Source: Aquibium pacificus
GTDB lineage: Bacteria > Pseudomonadota > Alphaproteobacteria > Rhizobiales > Rhizobiaceae
NCBI RefSeq assembly: GCF_040839445.1
Contig: NZ_JBDPGJ010000010.1
Coordinates: 62,001-126,000 of the forward strand
DNA length: 64,000 nucleotides
Direction of reading: 5' to 3'
Shown here: one piece after another, positions 34,894 through 43,733 of the stretch
How the letters are laid out: each line of letters starts with the position of its first letter
How positions within the stretch are numbered: the first letter of the stretch is position 1
Program-made: the position numbers and the translations under genes
The notes under the pieces: generated by a model
Databases searched by the model: none
The model's input: only the letters and a program-made list of their open reading frames with translations
Told to the model about the DNA's origin: nothing

Positions 34894-35766
34894 ATGAAAC
34901 GGAAGGTAATTCTGACTTGCGCGGTGACGGGCGGCGGAGCGATTGGCCCAAAAGGCAAATACGTGCCCATTACACCCGAACATATTGCTTCGGAGGCGGT
35001 GGCCGCCGCCAAGGCTGGCGCAGCCTCCGTTCACATTCACGTTCGCGATCCCGAGACCGGCGCCCCATCCATGGCGTTGGCTCTCTATGAGGAAGTCGTT
35101 GAGCGTATCCGGGCCAGCGGCGTCGATGTGCTTATCAATCTGACGGGAGGTGTCGGCGGAACCTACATCCCCTCCCTGGAGCCGGGCAATCCAATAAAGG
35201 AAGTTCTATCTCCATACCTGCGTACGCAACACATCAAGAAGTTGAGGCCGGATATCTGTACCCTCGATATCACGACAATGAATTTTGGAGAGAACGCTGT
35301 TGTAAATACTCCGGCCCATCTGAGGATAATGTCGAAGATCATACAGGAAGCCGGCGTCAAGCCCGAGCTCGAGGTTTTCGATCTTGGCCAGATCGATCTT
35401 GCGAACCGTCTTTTGGCCGCGGGAGAGTTGCCCGCGCCGCCGTTTTTCCAGTTCTGTCTCGGAATTCGCGGCGGAGCACCCGCTACCACCGAGAGCATGG
35501 TCATGATGCGCTCGCTTTTGCCGCAAAACACCCTTTGGTCGGCTTTTGGGATCGGACGCGCCCAATTTCCCATGATTGCGCAATCCGTGATCCTGGGAGG
35601 GCACTGCCGTGTGGGATTGGAGGACAACCTCTATCTTGAACGGGGCGTGCTGGCCGAAGGCAACGTCCCTCTGGTCGAACGAGCGGTGACGATTATCGAG
35701 GCGCTTGGATGCGCGGTTGCGACCCCCGCGGAAGCACGCGAGATTCTTTCGCTCGAGAGCGTATAG
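34894..35766 (+). CDS. Beta-keto acid cleavage enzyme (BKACE, DUF849)
   Basis: A 290-residue TIM-barrel enzyme of the BKACE/DUF849 family, founded on 3-keto-5-aminohexanoate cleavage enzyme (Kce). The family condenses a beta-keto acid with acetyl-CoA and releases acetoacetate and a new acyl-CoA. The zinc motif HIHVRD is at residues 47-52 and the NLTGG loop follows. TTGGAG sits before the ATG at 34894, which I prefer to the in-frame ATG at 34876. It is followed after 6 bases by a thioesterase, which could release the acyl-CoA product as free acid. Its placement behind a TRAP transporter and a TPP enzyme suggests a beta-keto acid is formed in the pathway. Confidence 0.88.
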   Translation: MKRKVILTCAVTGGGAIGPKGKYVPITPEHIASEAVAAAKAGAASVHIHVRDPETGAPSMALALYEEVVERIRASGVDVLINLTGGVGGTYIPSLEPGNPIKEVLSPYLRTQHIKKLRPDICTLDITTMNFGENAVVNTPAHLRIMSKIIQEAGVKPELEVFDLGQIDLANRLLAAGELPAPPFFQFCLGIRGGAPATTESMVMMRSLLPQNTLWSAFGIGRAQFPMIAQSVILGGHCRVGLEDNLYLERGVLAEGNVPLVERAVTIIEALGCAVATPAEAREILSLESV

Positions 35767-35772
35767 CCGGAT

Positions 35773-36255
35773 ATGGACGGGGAAACAGAAGGAGTAGATG
35801 AAGCGCCGGCCACCGATTTCCTACCTTCGAATGAGGGGTGGACTCTGATATCCGACAACAGATTCGCGGATATGGTTGCAGATCTGTGGATCAAGCAGAC
35901 GGGCGAGGACCTGAGCGTGGGAATGATTCGCGAGGAACGCCACGACAACGGCACTGGCACGATACATGGCGGGATGATTTGCACCCTGGCTGATATAGGT
36001 CTGGGGAAAATGGTTCGCCTGCGGCGTAACCGGGACCGGCCACTGGATGCCCCCGGAATTGCTAGCGCCACCATACAACTCGACGTGAATTTTTGTGGGC
36101 GGGTCGGTCGTGGTGATTTCGTTTACAGCAGGGCCATCATCAAATCGATGAGCCGGTCGTTGACCTTCGCTCAAGGCGAACTGCGCGTCGGCGACCGCAC
36201 CGTCGCCATCATGCAGGGCGTTTTCAAGGTGATTGACGGCAAGCGAGCGGTTTGA
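35773..36255 (+). CDS. PaaI family hotdog thioesterase
   Basis: A 160-residue hotdog-fold acyl-CoA thioesterase. The PaaI-type helix motif TIHGGMICTLADIGLG is at about residues 63-78, and the second half contains LDVNFCGRVGRGDFVYSRA. It begins 6 bases after the BKACE gene and is probably co-translated with it. Hydrolysis of the acyl-CoA released by BKACE, or removal of dead-end CoA esters, is inferred. The end of the gene overlaps weak open frames on the other strand that I do not trust. Confidence 0.85.
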   Translation: MDGETEGVDEAPATDFLPSNEGWTLISDNRFADMVADLWIKQTGEDLSVGMIREERHDNGTGTIHGGMICTLADIGLGKMVRLRRNRDRPLDAPGIASATIQLDVNFCGRVGRGDFVYSRAIIKSMSRSLTFAQGELRVGDRTVAIMQGVFKVIDGKRAV

Positions 36256-36545
36256 AACGCAAATCCCTGCATTTCCTCCTTCGGCGATAGCAGCGCGGGC
36301 GCAGCTTCGACGAACGGTTCGATCAGGTGCCGCACGAAGCTGGCATGATCGTCCGGTGCCCCGGGAAAAGGGTCGAGGAGGCGCGCCATGGCTCGCTGCT
36401 TGTCTTGCGCGTCCCGGATCGCGGAACTGGCGCAGAGCGCTTCCTCGGCGAGGTCGGGGCTGGGCTCCTTTTTCGAGAACGCATGGCGAGCGATCGTGAT
36501 GGCGGTTGTCGCAATTCTCAAAAAGTCGGAGGCGTATTGACCCAC
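36171..36545 (-). CDS. Doubtful small open frame downstream of the cupin regulator
   Basis: A 124-codon frame that overlaps the 3' end of the MerR-XRE-cupin gene by 28 bases and the convergent thioesterase by 85. The first 95 residues have a plausible composition (SPDLAEEALCASSAIRDAQDK, PGAPDDHASFVRHLIEPFVEAAPALL; given as separate pieces), but I recognise no family. It fills the 262-base gap 36256-36517. It may be a gene remnant. Confidence 0.2.
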   Translation of the reverse strand: MGQYASDFLRIATTAITIARHAFSKKEPSPDLAEEALCASSAIRDAQDKQRAMARLLDPFPGAPDDHASFVRHLIEPFVEAAPALLSPKEEMQGFAFQTARLPSITLKTPCMMATVRSPTRSSP

Positions 36546-37351
36546 AGCAGGATGGTCGTCGTCTGGCCCGGGTTCAGCCAGGCGTGTCTCAACGTACTCG
36601 GGAAATAGATGCTTTCACCCTGGCCGAGATTGTGCTGCTTGTCGCCCTGGATGGTGATCTGGAACTGTCCGAACAGGACGTAGATGAATTCCTCGCCGTC
36701 GTGGTCGTAGGCGCCATGGCTGCCGATACCGGGCTCGATGTACCAGCGCTGGCAGTCCATCATGGTCTTGCCTGAGGCCATCTGTTCGATCCGCAGACCC
36801 GAGCCGAGCGTTGGCTGCAGAACCCCTCCCGACTTCGGCGTTATCACCGTTTGCTGGCCCGCCATGGTATCCTCGGCCATCAGCTCGGTCAGGGTCAGGC
36901 CGTAATAGGATGCCAGCGCCTTCGTTTCGGGAATGCCGCCCAGCGACGTGCGCTCGATCGATGCAAGCACCTTCTGGTCGATGCCGGTGCGGCCGGATAG
37001 CTCGCGTAGCGTCAGTTTGGCCGCCTGGCGCAGACGGCGCAGGCGGTCTCCCACCGTGCTGACCGTTTCGCTCGGCTCGGGGGCAGGGCCCGCGGGGACG
37101 ATCGCCGATCTCAGCGCGGTGATGCTGAGGCCCTGGATCTTGCGCAGGCGCTGGATGTTCTGCGCCTCCGCGACATGGCGCTGTTCGAACTGGCGGTGGC
37201 CCGTCGCGGTCACATGCGGAGTAAGGAGATTCTGGTCGCACCAGTAGCGCAGGGTGCTGACCGGGATGCCGGTCAGCCGGCTCAGATCCGAGATCCTCAG
37301 GACCGCTTTCGAGCCGGCGCCGCTGCCGGAATCTTCAACATCGTTGCTCAT
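36518..37351 (-). CDS. Three-domain regulator: MerR HTH, XRE HTH and cupin
   Basis: A 277-residue regulator with an unusual layout. Residues about 17-83 form a MerR-type winged helix (ISDLSRLTGIPVSTLRYWCD, GHRQFEQR). Residues about 100-158 form a second, XRE-type helix-turn-helix (LRRLRQAAKLTLRELSGRTG). Residues about 200-272 form a small cupin sensor with DHDGEEFIYVLFG and PSTLRHAWLN. XRE-cupin and MerR regulators are each common; both DNA-binding domains in one chain are not. It is divergent from hyuA of the second hydantoinase cluster and should control it. The intervening 170 bases are AT-rich with an inverted repeat. Confidence 0.85.
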   Translation of the reverse strand: MSNDVEDSGSGAGSKAVLRISDLSRLTGIPVSTLRYWCDQNLLTPHVTATGHRQFEQRHVAEAQNIQRLRKIQGLSITALRSAIVPAGPAPEPSETVSTVGDRLRRLRQAAKLTLRELSGRTGIDQKVLASIERTSLGGIPETKALASYYGLTLTELMAEDTMAGQQTVITPKSGGVLQPTLGSGLRIEQMASGKTMMDCQRWYIEPGIGSHGAYDHDGEEFIYVLFGQFQITIQGDKQHNLGQGESIYFPSTLRHAWLNPGQTTTILLWVNTPPTF

Positions 37352-37428
37352 TTTTTGACCTGCATGGCGGGGATTCTATCTGCCACAGCCACTGGGCGAT
37401 GTCAGGCGAGAAAAATTCAACAAATTAA

Positions 37429-37468
37429 CTTGACATATTTTTTCAACCGTTCACTTTTGGTTGTCAAG
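37429..37468 (+). promoter_or_regulatory. Inverted repeat with -35-like box before second hyuA
   Basis: CTTGACA (37429-37435) and TGTCAAG (37462-37468) are perfect 7-bp arms 26 bases apart, with inner CAACC/GGTTG arms; TTCAAC is also directly repeated at 37416 and 37442. TTGACA within it is a consensus -35 hexamer for the plus strand. It is the best operator candidate for the MerR-XRE-cupin protein. Confidence 0.5.
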
Positions 37469-37521
37469 CGCCGGGGACGGTCGCGCACGGAATACGCTAA
37501 AAAGTAGGAAGGACTGCTCGG

Positions 37522-39549
37522 ATGTGGCGAGTTGGGATTGACGTTGGGGGAACTTTCACCGACCTTTTCGCTTGGAACGAACAGAATAACAACTACAAGA
37601 CAGCTAAAGTTCTTACGACGAAAGACGACCGTTCACGCGGAGTTTTGCAGTCGATCGAAGCCGCCGGCATCGCCTTCGGCGACATTTCCCTCCTGATGCA
37701 CGGCACGACCACGGCGACGAACGCGCTGATCGAACGCGACTTTCCCGACGCCGCCTTCATCACCACCGACGGGTTCCGCGACACGATCGAAATCGGACGC
37801 CAGCACCGCAAGGCGCTCTATGATCCCTACCAGACCAAGCCCAAGCCGCTGATCCGCCGTCGCCACCGTTTTGCGCTGGACGAGCGCATGGCGGTCACCG
37901 GCAAGGTTCGCCGGCCGCTGGACGTGGACGCCGCGAACAGGATCGCCGCCACGATTGCCGAGCGCGGGATCAAGGCGGTCGGGATCGGCTTCATCAACGC
38001 CTATGTGAACCCCGAGCACGAGCAGCAGATGCGCGACATCCTGCGCGAGCATGTGCCCGAGGCGCACGTGGTCATCTCGGCCGAGACGCGGCCGATCTTT
38101 CGCGAGCACCCGCGCTTCGTCACGACGGCGATCCGCGCCTGCCTGATGCCGGTGATGACCATCTATTTCGACCGGCTGAGCACGTCGCTCGCCGAAAAGG
38201 GATTTACCGGCACGCTGCTGATCCTGAAGAGCAATGGCGGTGTCATGGGGGCCGAGAACGCCAAGGAGCGCCCCGAGGAACTGATCGAATCCGGCCCGGC
38301 CGGCGGCGTCGCCTACGCTTCGTACCTGGCGCGCACCACGGGCTTTGGAAACATCATCCACACCGATGTCGGCGGGACCAGCTTCGACGCTTCGATCGTG
38401 GAGAACGGCGGCGGCCTGATCACCCGCAACTACGAGCTGGAATGGGAGGTGCCGGTCAGCGTTCCCATGCTCGACATCCACTCCGTGGGCGCGGGCGGCG
38501 GATCGATCGGATGGGTCGACGACGGCGGCTCGCTGCGCGTCGGTCCGCGAAGCGCCGGCTCCGAACCCGGCCCCGCCTGCTACGGCCGCGGCGGCCTCGA
38601 ACCCACCATCACCGACGCCAACCTCGTGCTGGGGCGTCTCGATCCCACGCTGTCGAACAAGTTCTCGCTGGACGTGGCGGCGGCGGAAGCGGCCATCGAC
38701 AGGCTCGCCGGCAAGATAGGCCTGACCCGGCTGCAGGCTGCCGAAGGCATGATCAAGATCTCCTGCGAGACCATGGCCCAGGCGGTGAAAGGCGTCGTCG
38801 TGGAGCGCGCCCGCGATCCTCGCGATTTCGTGCTGGCCAGTTTCGGCGGCGCGGGTCCGATGCACGCCTGTTTCGTCGCCCAGGCGATGAACATCCCCAA
38901 GGTGATCATACCCGGGCAGGCCGGTGTGGCCTCGGCATTCGGCGCCACGGCAATGAACGTCCGGCACGACGTCGAGGCTTTCCACTACGCCGATCTGGGC
39001 ACCGTCAGTGTCGATGCCCTCAACCGGATCTACGAACAGCTCGAAGTGGAGGCGCGCGAGCGGTTGGCGCGCGACTCGGTACCCGCCGACAAGATCGAGA
39101 TCGGCCGCACCGCGCAGATGCGCTACGTCGGCCAGACATATGAAGTCGACGTGTCGATCCGTTCGGGCAAGCTGGACAAGGACCACCTGCCGGAGATCGC
39201 CGAGGCATTCCATGCCGCGCATCGCCAGGAGTATGGCGTCAGTTCGGATGATTTCCCCATCGCTTTCGTCGCCCTGGGGGTGGTCGCCACGGGCGCGCTG
39301 ACCGAGGCGCCTGTCTTCAACTTCGCTTCCGGCGCCAAGACCGAGGGCAGCCAGGACCGCAGCCGCAAGGTCTATTTCGAAGGCACCTGGGTCGACGCCG
39401 TCCTGAAGAACGCAGCCGATATCCTGACGGGCGAGACCATCCGCGGCCCGGCCCTCATAGAATATCAGGATTCCATCGCCGTCTTGCCGCCCGGCTGCGA
39501 CGGCGAGGTCGACCCGCACGGCAACCTGATCGTCAGCATCTCGAACTGA
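37522..39549 (+). CDS. hyuA: Hydantoinase A/oxoprolinase family ATPase subunit (second copy)
   Basis: A 675-residue HyuA-type subunit with phosphate loop GIDVGGTFTDLF at residues 5-16, HGTTTATNALIERDF near 65, a second loop TDVGGTSFDASI and GAGGGSIGW. It is clearly diverged from the copy at 22.7-24.8 kb. AGGAAGGA lies upstream of the ATG. It is first in a plus-strand operon hyuA-hyuB-ABC transporter. ATP-dependent opening of a cyclic ureide, lactam or hydantoin is the likely role. Confidence 0.92.
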   Translation: MWRVGIDVGGTFTDLFAWNEQNNNYKTAKVLTTKDDRSRGVLQSIEAAGIAFGDISLLMHGTTTATNALIERDFPDAAFITTDGFRDTIEIGRQHRKALYDPYQTKPKPLIRRRHRFALDERMAVTGKVRRPLDVDAANRIAATIAERGIKAVGIGFINAYVNPEHEQQMRDILREHVPEAHVVISAETRPIFREHPRFVTTAIRACLMPVMTIYFDRLSTSLAEKGFTGTLLILKSNGGVMGAENAKERPEELIESGPAGGVAYASYLARTTGFGNIIHTDVGGTSFDASIVENGGGLITRNYELEWEVPVSVPMLDIHSVGAGGGSIGWVDDGGSLRVGPRSAGSEPGPACYGRGGLEPTITDANLVLGRLDPTLSNKFSLDVAAAEAAIDRLAGKIGLTRLQAAEGMIKISCETMAQAVKGVVVERARDPRDFVLASFGGAGPMHACFVAQAMNIPKVIIPGQAGVASAFGATAMNVRHDVEAFHYADLGTVSVDALNRIYEQLEVEARERLARDSVPADKIEIGRTAQMRYVGQTYEVDVSIRSGKLDKDHLPEIAEAFHAAHRQEYGVSSDDFPIAFVALGVVATGALTEAPVFNFASGAKTEGSQDRSRKVYFEGTWVDAVLKNAADILTGETIRGPALIEYQDSIAVLPPGCDGEVDPHGNLIVSISN

Positions 39550-39560
39550 GGAGAACCGGC

Positions 39561-41360
39561 ATGGCCACTTCCAACCCGACCCAGAATGCCGTGACGGGCA
39601 TCTCCGACCGGATCGATCCCGTCACCTTCGAAGTGTTGCGCAACAGCTTCGAATACGCCTGCACCCGCATGGCGACGATCATGCAGAGAACCTCGTTCTC
39701 GCCGATCCTCGCCGACATCCTGGACTTCTCGAATGCGATCTACGACGCGGACGCCAACCTGCTCGCCCAGGCCGCGAACTGCCCGGTGCATCTTGCGGCG
39801 ATGAAGTTCAGTGCCGACGCGGCTCTGAAGCGCTTTCCCAAGGAGACGCTGAAGCCCGGCGACATCGTCGCCCTGAACGATCCCTATCAGGGTGGTACTC
39901 ATATCAACGACATCACCTTCGTTATGCCGATCTTCCACGAGACCTTTCTCGTCGGTTTCGCGGTCAGCCGCGGGCACTGGATGGATCTGGGCGGCGGCGC
40001 GGCGGGAGGCATGTCGTTCTCGACCCACATCGCCGCCGAGGGGCTGCGCCTGCCGCCGATCAAGCTCTACGAGAACTACGTGATCAACGAGGATTTCCTC
40101 GCGATCATCATGAACAACACGAGGACGCCCTTCTACATCAAGGGCGACCTTCAGGCCCACCTCGGCGCGCTCAAGGCCGCCGAGGCGGAGGTCACCCGTG
40201 CGGCCGATCGCTACGGTCGCGATCTGGTGCAACTGGCGATGAAGGAACTGATCGCCTACACCGAGCGGATCGTCCGCAAGAGCATCGAGATCATTCCAGA
40301 CGGCGTCTACGAGGCCGAGGATTTCGCCGATACGGACGGCTTCTCGCCGGATCCGATCAAGGTGAAGGTCAAGCTCATCATCGAGGGGTCCGACATCACG
40401 GTGGATTTCACCGGCTCGGATCCGATCGTGAAGGGCTCGATCAACTCGCCCTATGCCAACACCGCCTCGGCCGCCCTCTATTCGCTGCAGTTCTTCCTCG
40501 CGCCGCACGCGCCCTCGAATGCGGGAATGTTCGCGCCCATCAAGCTGGTCATCCCCGAAGGCACCTGGCTCAATCCGGTCTGGCCGGCGCCGACCATCGG
40601 CTGCACGACGCTGGCCTCGTCCAAGATCACCAGCGCGATCTGGCAGGCTCTCGCCAAGGCCATCCCCGAACGCGTGACGGGCTCGACCTGCTCGGAATGC
40701 AACTGGTTCGTCTCGACCGCAGTCGATCGCGCCAAGGGAATCGCGGGCGTGTTCTCCGATCTGCCGGCCGGCGGCTGGGGCGGTACGCCCTTCAACGACG
40801 GCATGAACGTGACGATGGACCCGCTGGGCAACTGCATGAACATGGCCGCGGAAACCGCGGAGCTCTTCTTCCCGATCGAATACGAGAGCTTCGACCTGCG
40901 CCAGGATTCGGCCGGCCCGGGGAAGTTCCGCGGCGGGTTGGGAGCCGTGTTCAAGGTCCGCTACCTCTGTGAGGGCGAGCTGAACATGGAAACCTCGCGC
41001 ACCCGCCAGGGCAGCCCCGGCGTGAACGGCGGGGGCTTCAGCGCCGTCCAGCGCTCGAGCCACCTCTATCCGGATGGCAGTCGCCAGGTCATCGGCGGGC
41101 TCAGCCCCAACGGCGACTGGACCAGTCCCCTGCTGTCCGGCCACGCGTTCAATTATGACGAGCAGTTCCTGTTCGAAAGCACGGGAGGCGGCGGTTGGGG
41201 CAGACCCTCCGAGCGGCCCATCGACAAGGTGCTGGACGACGTGCTGGACGAATACATCTCGATCGACGCCGCGCGCCGCGACTACGGCGTGGTGATCGAC
41301 CCGGCCACCATGACGGTGAACGAGGCCGAGACCGCCCGGCTGCGCAAGCTTCAGACATAA
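39561..41360 (+). CDS. hyuB: Hydantoinase B/oxoprolinase family subunit (second copy)
   Basis: A 599-residue HyuB-type partner of the preceding HyuA, 11 bases after it. Landmarks are RIDPVTFEVLRNSFEYAC at the start, NDPYQGGTHINDITFV near residue 110, and a C-terminal TGGGGWGRPSERP. It is about 40 residues longer than the HyuB at 21.0 kb. A GC-rich hairpin separates it from the ABC receptor gene. Confidence 0.92.
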   Translation: MATSNPTQNAVTGISDRIDPVTFEVLRNSFEYACTRMATIMQRTSFSPILADILDFSNAIYDADANLLAQAANCPVHLAAMKFSADAALKRFPKETLKPGDIVALNDPYQGGTHINDITFVMPIFHETFLVGFAVSRGHWMDLGGGAAGGMSFSTHIAAEGLRLPPIKLYENYVINEDFLAIIMNNTRTPFYIKGDLQAHLGALKAAEAEVTRAADRYGRDLVQLAMKELIAYTERIVRKSIEIIPDGVYEAEDFADTDGFSPDPIKVKVKLIIEGSDITVDFTGSDPIVKGSINSPYANTASAALYSLQFFLAPHAPSNAGMFAPIKLVIPEGTWLNPVWPAPTIGCTTLASSKITSAIWQALAKAIPERVTGSTCSECNWFVSTAVDRAKGIAGVFSDLPAGGWGGTPFNDGMNVTMDPLGNCMNMAAETAELFFPIEYESFDLRQDSAGPGKFRGGLGAVFKVRYLCEGELNMETSRTRQGSPGVNGGGFSAVQRSSHLYPDGSRQVIGGLSPNGDWTSPLLSGHAFNYDEQFLFESTGGGGWGRPSERPIDKVLDDVLDEYISIDAARRDYGVVIDPATMTVNEAETARLRKLQT

Positions 41361-41365
41361 CGCGG

Positions 41366-41395
41366 TGCAGCCCCGGCACCGGCTGCCCGGGCTGC
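41366..41395 (+). terminator. GC-rich hairpin between hyuB and ABC receptor
   Basis: TGCAGCCCCGG and CCGGGCTGCA pair with one bulged base around a 10-base loop, 6 bases after the hyuB stop. A second short stem, CCGCGG/CCGCGG, follows at 41405-41421. With no T-run directly after it, attenuation or RNA stabilisation is more likely than termination. Confidence 0.4.
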
Positions 41396-41488
41396 ATCCG
41401 CCGACCGCGGGCTCAACCGCGGCGCCATTTCCGCTCTTTTTTCGAAGAAACCAGGCACCGCTTCGGCGGCAACAGGGAGTATTGCAAA

Positions 41489-42826
41489 ATGACAAGCTAC
41501 AAGTCCCAGCGGCTTGCCGCTCCGGCGATCGGGCGTCGCGCCTTCCTAACCTCCTCCGCCGCCACCGCCGGGCTCGGCGCGGCGACGCTGGCCGGCATCA
41601 ATGCGGGCCATGCCCAGCAGTCGGGAACCATCAAGATCGGACAGATGGTCTCTTTGACCGGTCCGCTTGCCGTCGACGGCGTCGAGCACAAGAACGGCCT
41701 CGACATGGCCATCGAGGAAATCAACGAGGCTGGCGGCATCCTCGGCATGACGGTGGAGAGCGTCGTGCTCGACAGCGCCAACCAGACCGCCGAGGAAGTC
41801 TCGTCCGCGGCCAACCTGCTCATCGACCGCGAAGGCGTCAGCGCCATCGTCAACGGCTACAATGTCGGCGCCAACCAGGCCGAATACGATGCCATCGCCG
41901 ACGCCGGCATCATCTACATTCACTACAACACGTCGGTCGGCCACCACGAGGTCTTCGAGAGCGATCCCGAACGCTACTTCGGCATCTTCATGGCAGACCC
42001 GGCCGAGGTCTACTACGGCTACGGCCTGCCGGTCATGCTCGACCGCATCCGCTCGCAGGGCATCTGGAAGCCCGAAAACAACCGGATCGCGCTGATCACC
42101 GGCTCGCTGCCCTATTCCATCGTCATCTCGAACGCGATCCGCGACAACGCCGCGAAATACGGGTTCGAGGTCTCGTTCGAGGAAGTGGTTCCCGTTCCGA
42201 CCACCGAATGGGGCGCTGTGCTGAAGAAGGTGCGCGACGACGCGCCGGCGGTCATCGCCAACACGCATTTCTACCCGGGCGACCTGGCGCAATGCCAGGT
42301 GCAGTTCGCGCAGAATCCGACCAACAGCCTCGTCTACTACCAGTACGGCCCGCTGCTGAAAGCCTTTTCCGAGCTGGCGGGCGAAGCCGCGCGCGGCGTC
42401 CTGACCTCGTCGGTGATCGGCATCCTACCGGACGAACTGGGCAACGCCTTCCGTGAAAAGTACTACGCCAAGTTCGGCGATACGGCGGAAGCCGATCCGG
42501 GCGCATCGACCTATTCGGAGATGTACCACTATGCCATCGCCGCGGCGCTGGCCGGTGGCGTCGGCGAGCCGGGTAACCACGAGCAGAACCGCAAGATCGC
42601 CGACAATTTGCGCCGCTTCGTCTACCGCGCGCCATTCGGGACCCTCCGCTACGACCCGCGCTTCAACGCGGCCATTCCGTACCCGACGCTGTCGGAGGAT
42701 CCATCGCTGGCGATGCCGCATCTGCTCTACCAGATCACGGATCCGGCCGCGGCAAACCCCAAGAAGCTGATCTACCCCGCTCCCTACAACGAAGCGGAAT
42801 TCACGCTGCCGCCCTGGTTCAAGTGA
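41489..42826 (+). CDS. ABC transporter substrate-binding protein, Liv/amide type
   Basis: A 445-residue periplasmic receptor of the branched-chain amino acid/urea/amide-binding family (type I periplasmic fold). A Tat signal is clear: GRRAFLTSSAATAGLG then AGHAQQSGT. Mature landmarks: IKIGQMVSLTGPLAVDG and GGILGMTVESV. GGGAG lies 7 bases before the ATG. It precedes the permease and ATPase genes of the same transporter. Proteins of this type near hydantoinase genes often bind amides, ureides or N-heterocycles, so it may import the HyuAB substrate. Confidence 0.9.
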   Translation: MTSYKSQRLAAPAIGRRAFLTSSAATAGLGAATLAGINAGHAQQSGTIKIGQMVSLTGPLAVDGVEHKNGLDMAIEEINEAGGILGMTVESVVLDSANQTAEEVSSAANLLIDREGVSAIVNGYNVGANQAEYDAIADAGIIYIHYNTSVGHHEVFESDPERYFGIFMADPAEVYYGYGLPVMLDRIRSQGIWKPENNRIALITGSLPYSIVISNAIRDNAAKYGFEVSFEEVVPVPTTEWGAVLKKVRDDAPAVIANTHFYPGDLAQCQVQFAQNPTNSLVYYQYGPLLKAFSELAGEAARGVLTSSVIGILPDELGNAFREKYYAKFGDTAEADPGASTYSEMYHYAIAAALAGGVGEPGNHEQNRKIADNLRRFVYRAPFGTLRYDPRFNAAIPYPTLSEDPSLAMPHLLYQITDPAAANPKKLIYPAPYNEAEFTLPPWFK

Positions 42827-42865
42827 GCCCCTCCGCCTGCCGCAACCAAGGAAACCCGAGCCACA

Positions 42866-43732
42866 ATGGACATCCTGGCGACCACCCTCGGATTGGGCGC
42901 TTTCTACGCTGCGAGCGCCGTCTCCCTGGCTCTGATCTGGGGGACGTTCGGCATGCTCAACCTGGCGCATGGCGCGTTCATTACGGTGGGAGCGTATGCC
43001 TCGCTCCTCGTCGTGAACCAGCTGGGGATGCCGCCGTGGACCGGGATTCTGGCGGGCGCGGCGGGCGGCGCGGCCATCGGCGCCGTGATCAACACTCTGC
43101 TGGTGGCGCGCGTCTTCGCGCGCCCCGGCTTCGAGATCAACATCATCATCCTGACGATGGCGGCGGCGACCATCGTGGTCGACGGCATCAACAACATCGT
43201 CGGTCCGTCGACCCAGCGGCAGCCCTTCGCGATCGAGGGGCGGTTCGCCTTCGGTGAAACCTCAATCGCCTGGCAGACGGTCATGGTGATCGCGATCAGT
43301 CTGGCCATGACCCTGATCCTGACGCTGATGCTGCGCTACACCGCGCTCGGACGCTCGATCAACGCGGTTGCGCAAGAGCCGACGGCCGCGCGGCTGAACG
43401 GCATCAACGTCAACCGGATCGTGATGAAGGTGATGCTGATCTCGGGGGCCGTCGCCGGCGTGTCGGGCGTCCTGATCACGCAAAGCACCGCGGTCTATCC
43501 GACGGTCGGCCAGGAACCGCTGCTGAAGGCGCTGATCATCTGCGTCATCGGCGGGCTGGGGAGCATTACCGGTGCCGTGGTCGGCGCCTTCCTTCTCGCC
43601 TTTCTCGAGACCGTGGCCCAGTTCGAGCTGGGCACCAAGTGGGGCAGCCCGGTCCTGCTCTTCGCGGCGGTGGCGATGCTCGTCCTGCGTCCGAACGGAT
43701 TGTTCGGCTCCCGCGACATCACGAGAAACTGA
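42866..43732 (+). CDS. livH: Branched-chain amino acid-type ABC permease LivH
   Basis: A 288-residue inner-membrane permease with about eight helices. The N-terminal YAASAVSLALIWGTFGMLNLAHGAF (seen as YAASAVSLAL plus GMLNLAHGAF) and the EAA-like loop NAVAQEPTAARLNGINVNRI identify LivH. It pairs with LivM, whose start lies one base after its stop. Confidence 0.92.
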   Translation: MDILATTLGLGAFYAASAVSLALIWGTFGMLNLAHGAFITVGAYASLLVVNQLGMPPWTGILAGAAGGAAIGAVINTLLVARVFARPGFEINIIILTMAAATIVVDGINNIVGPSTQRQPFAIEGRFAFGETSIAWQTVMVIAISLAMTLILTLMLRYTALGRSINAVAQEPTAARLNGINVNRIVMKVMLISGAVAGVSGVLITQSTAVYPTVGQEPLLKALIICVIGGLGSITGAVVGAFLLAFLETVAQFELGTKWGSPVLLFAAVAMLVLRPNGLFGSRDITRN

Positions 43733-43733
43733 C

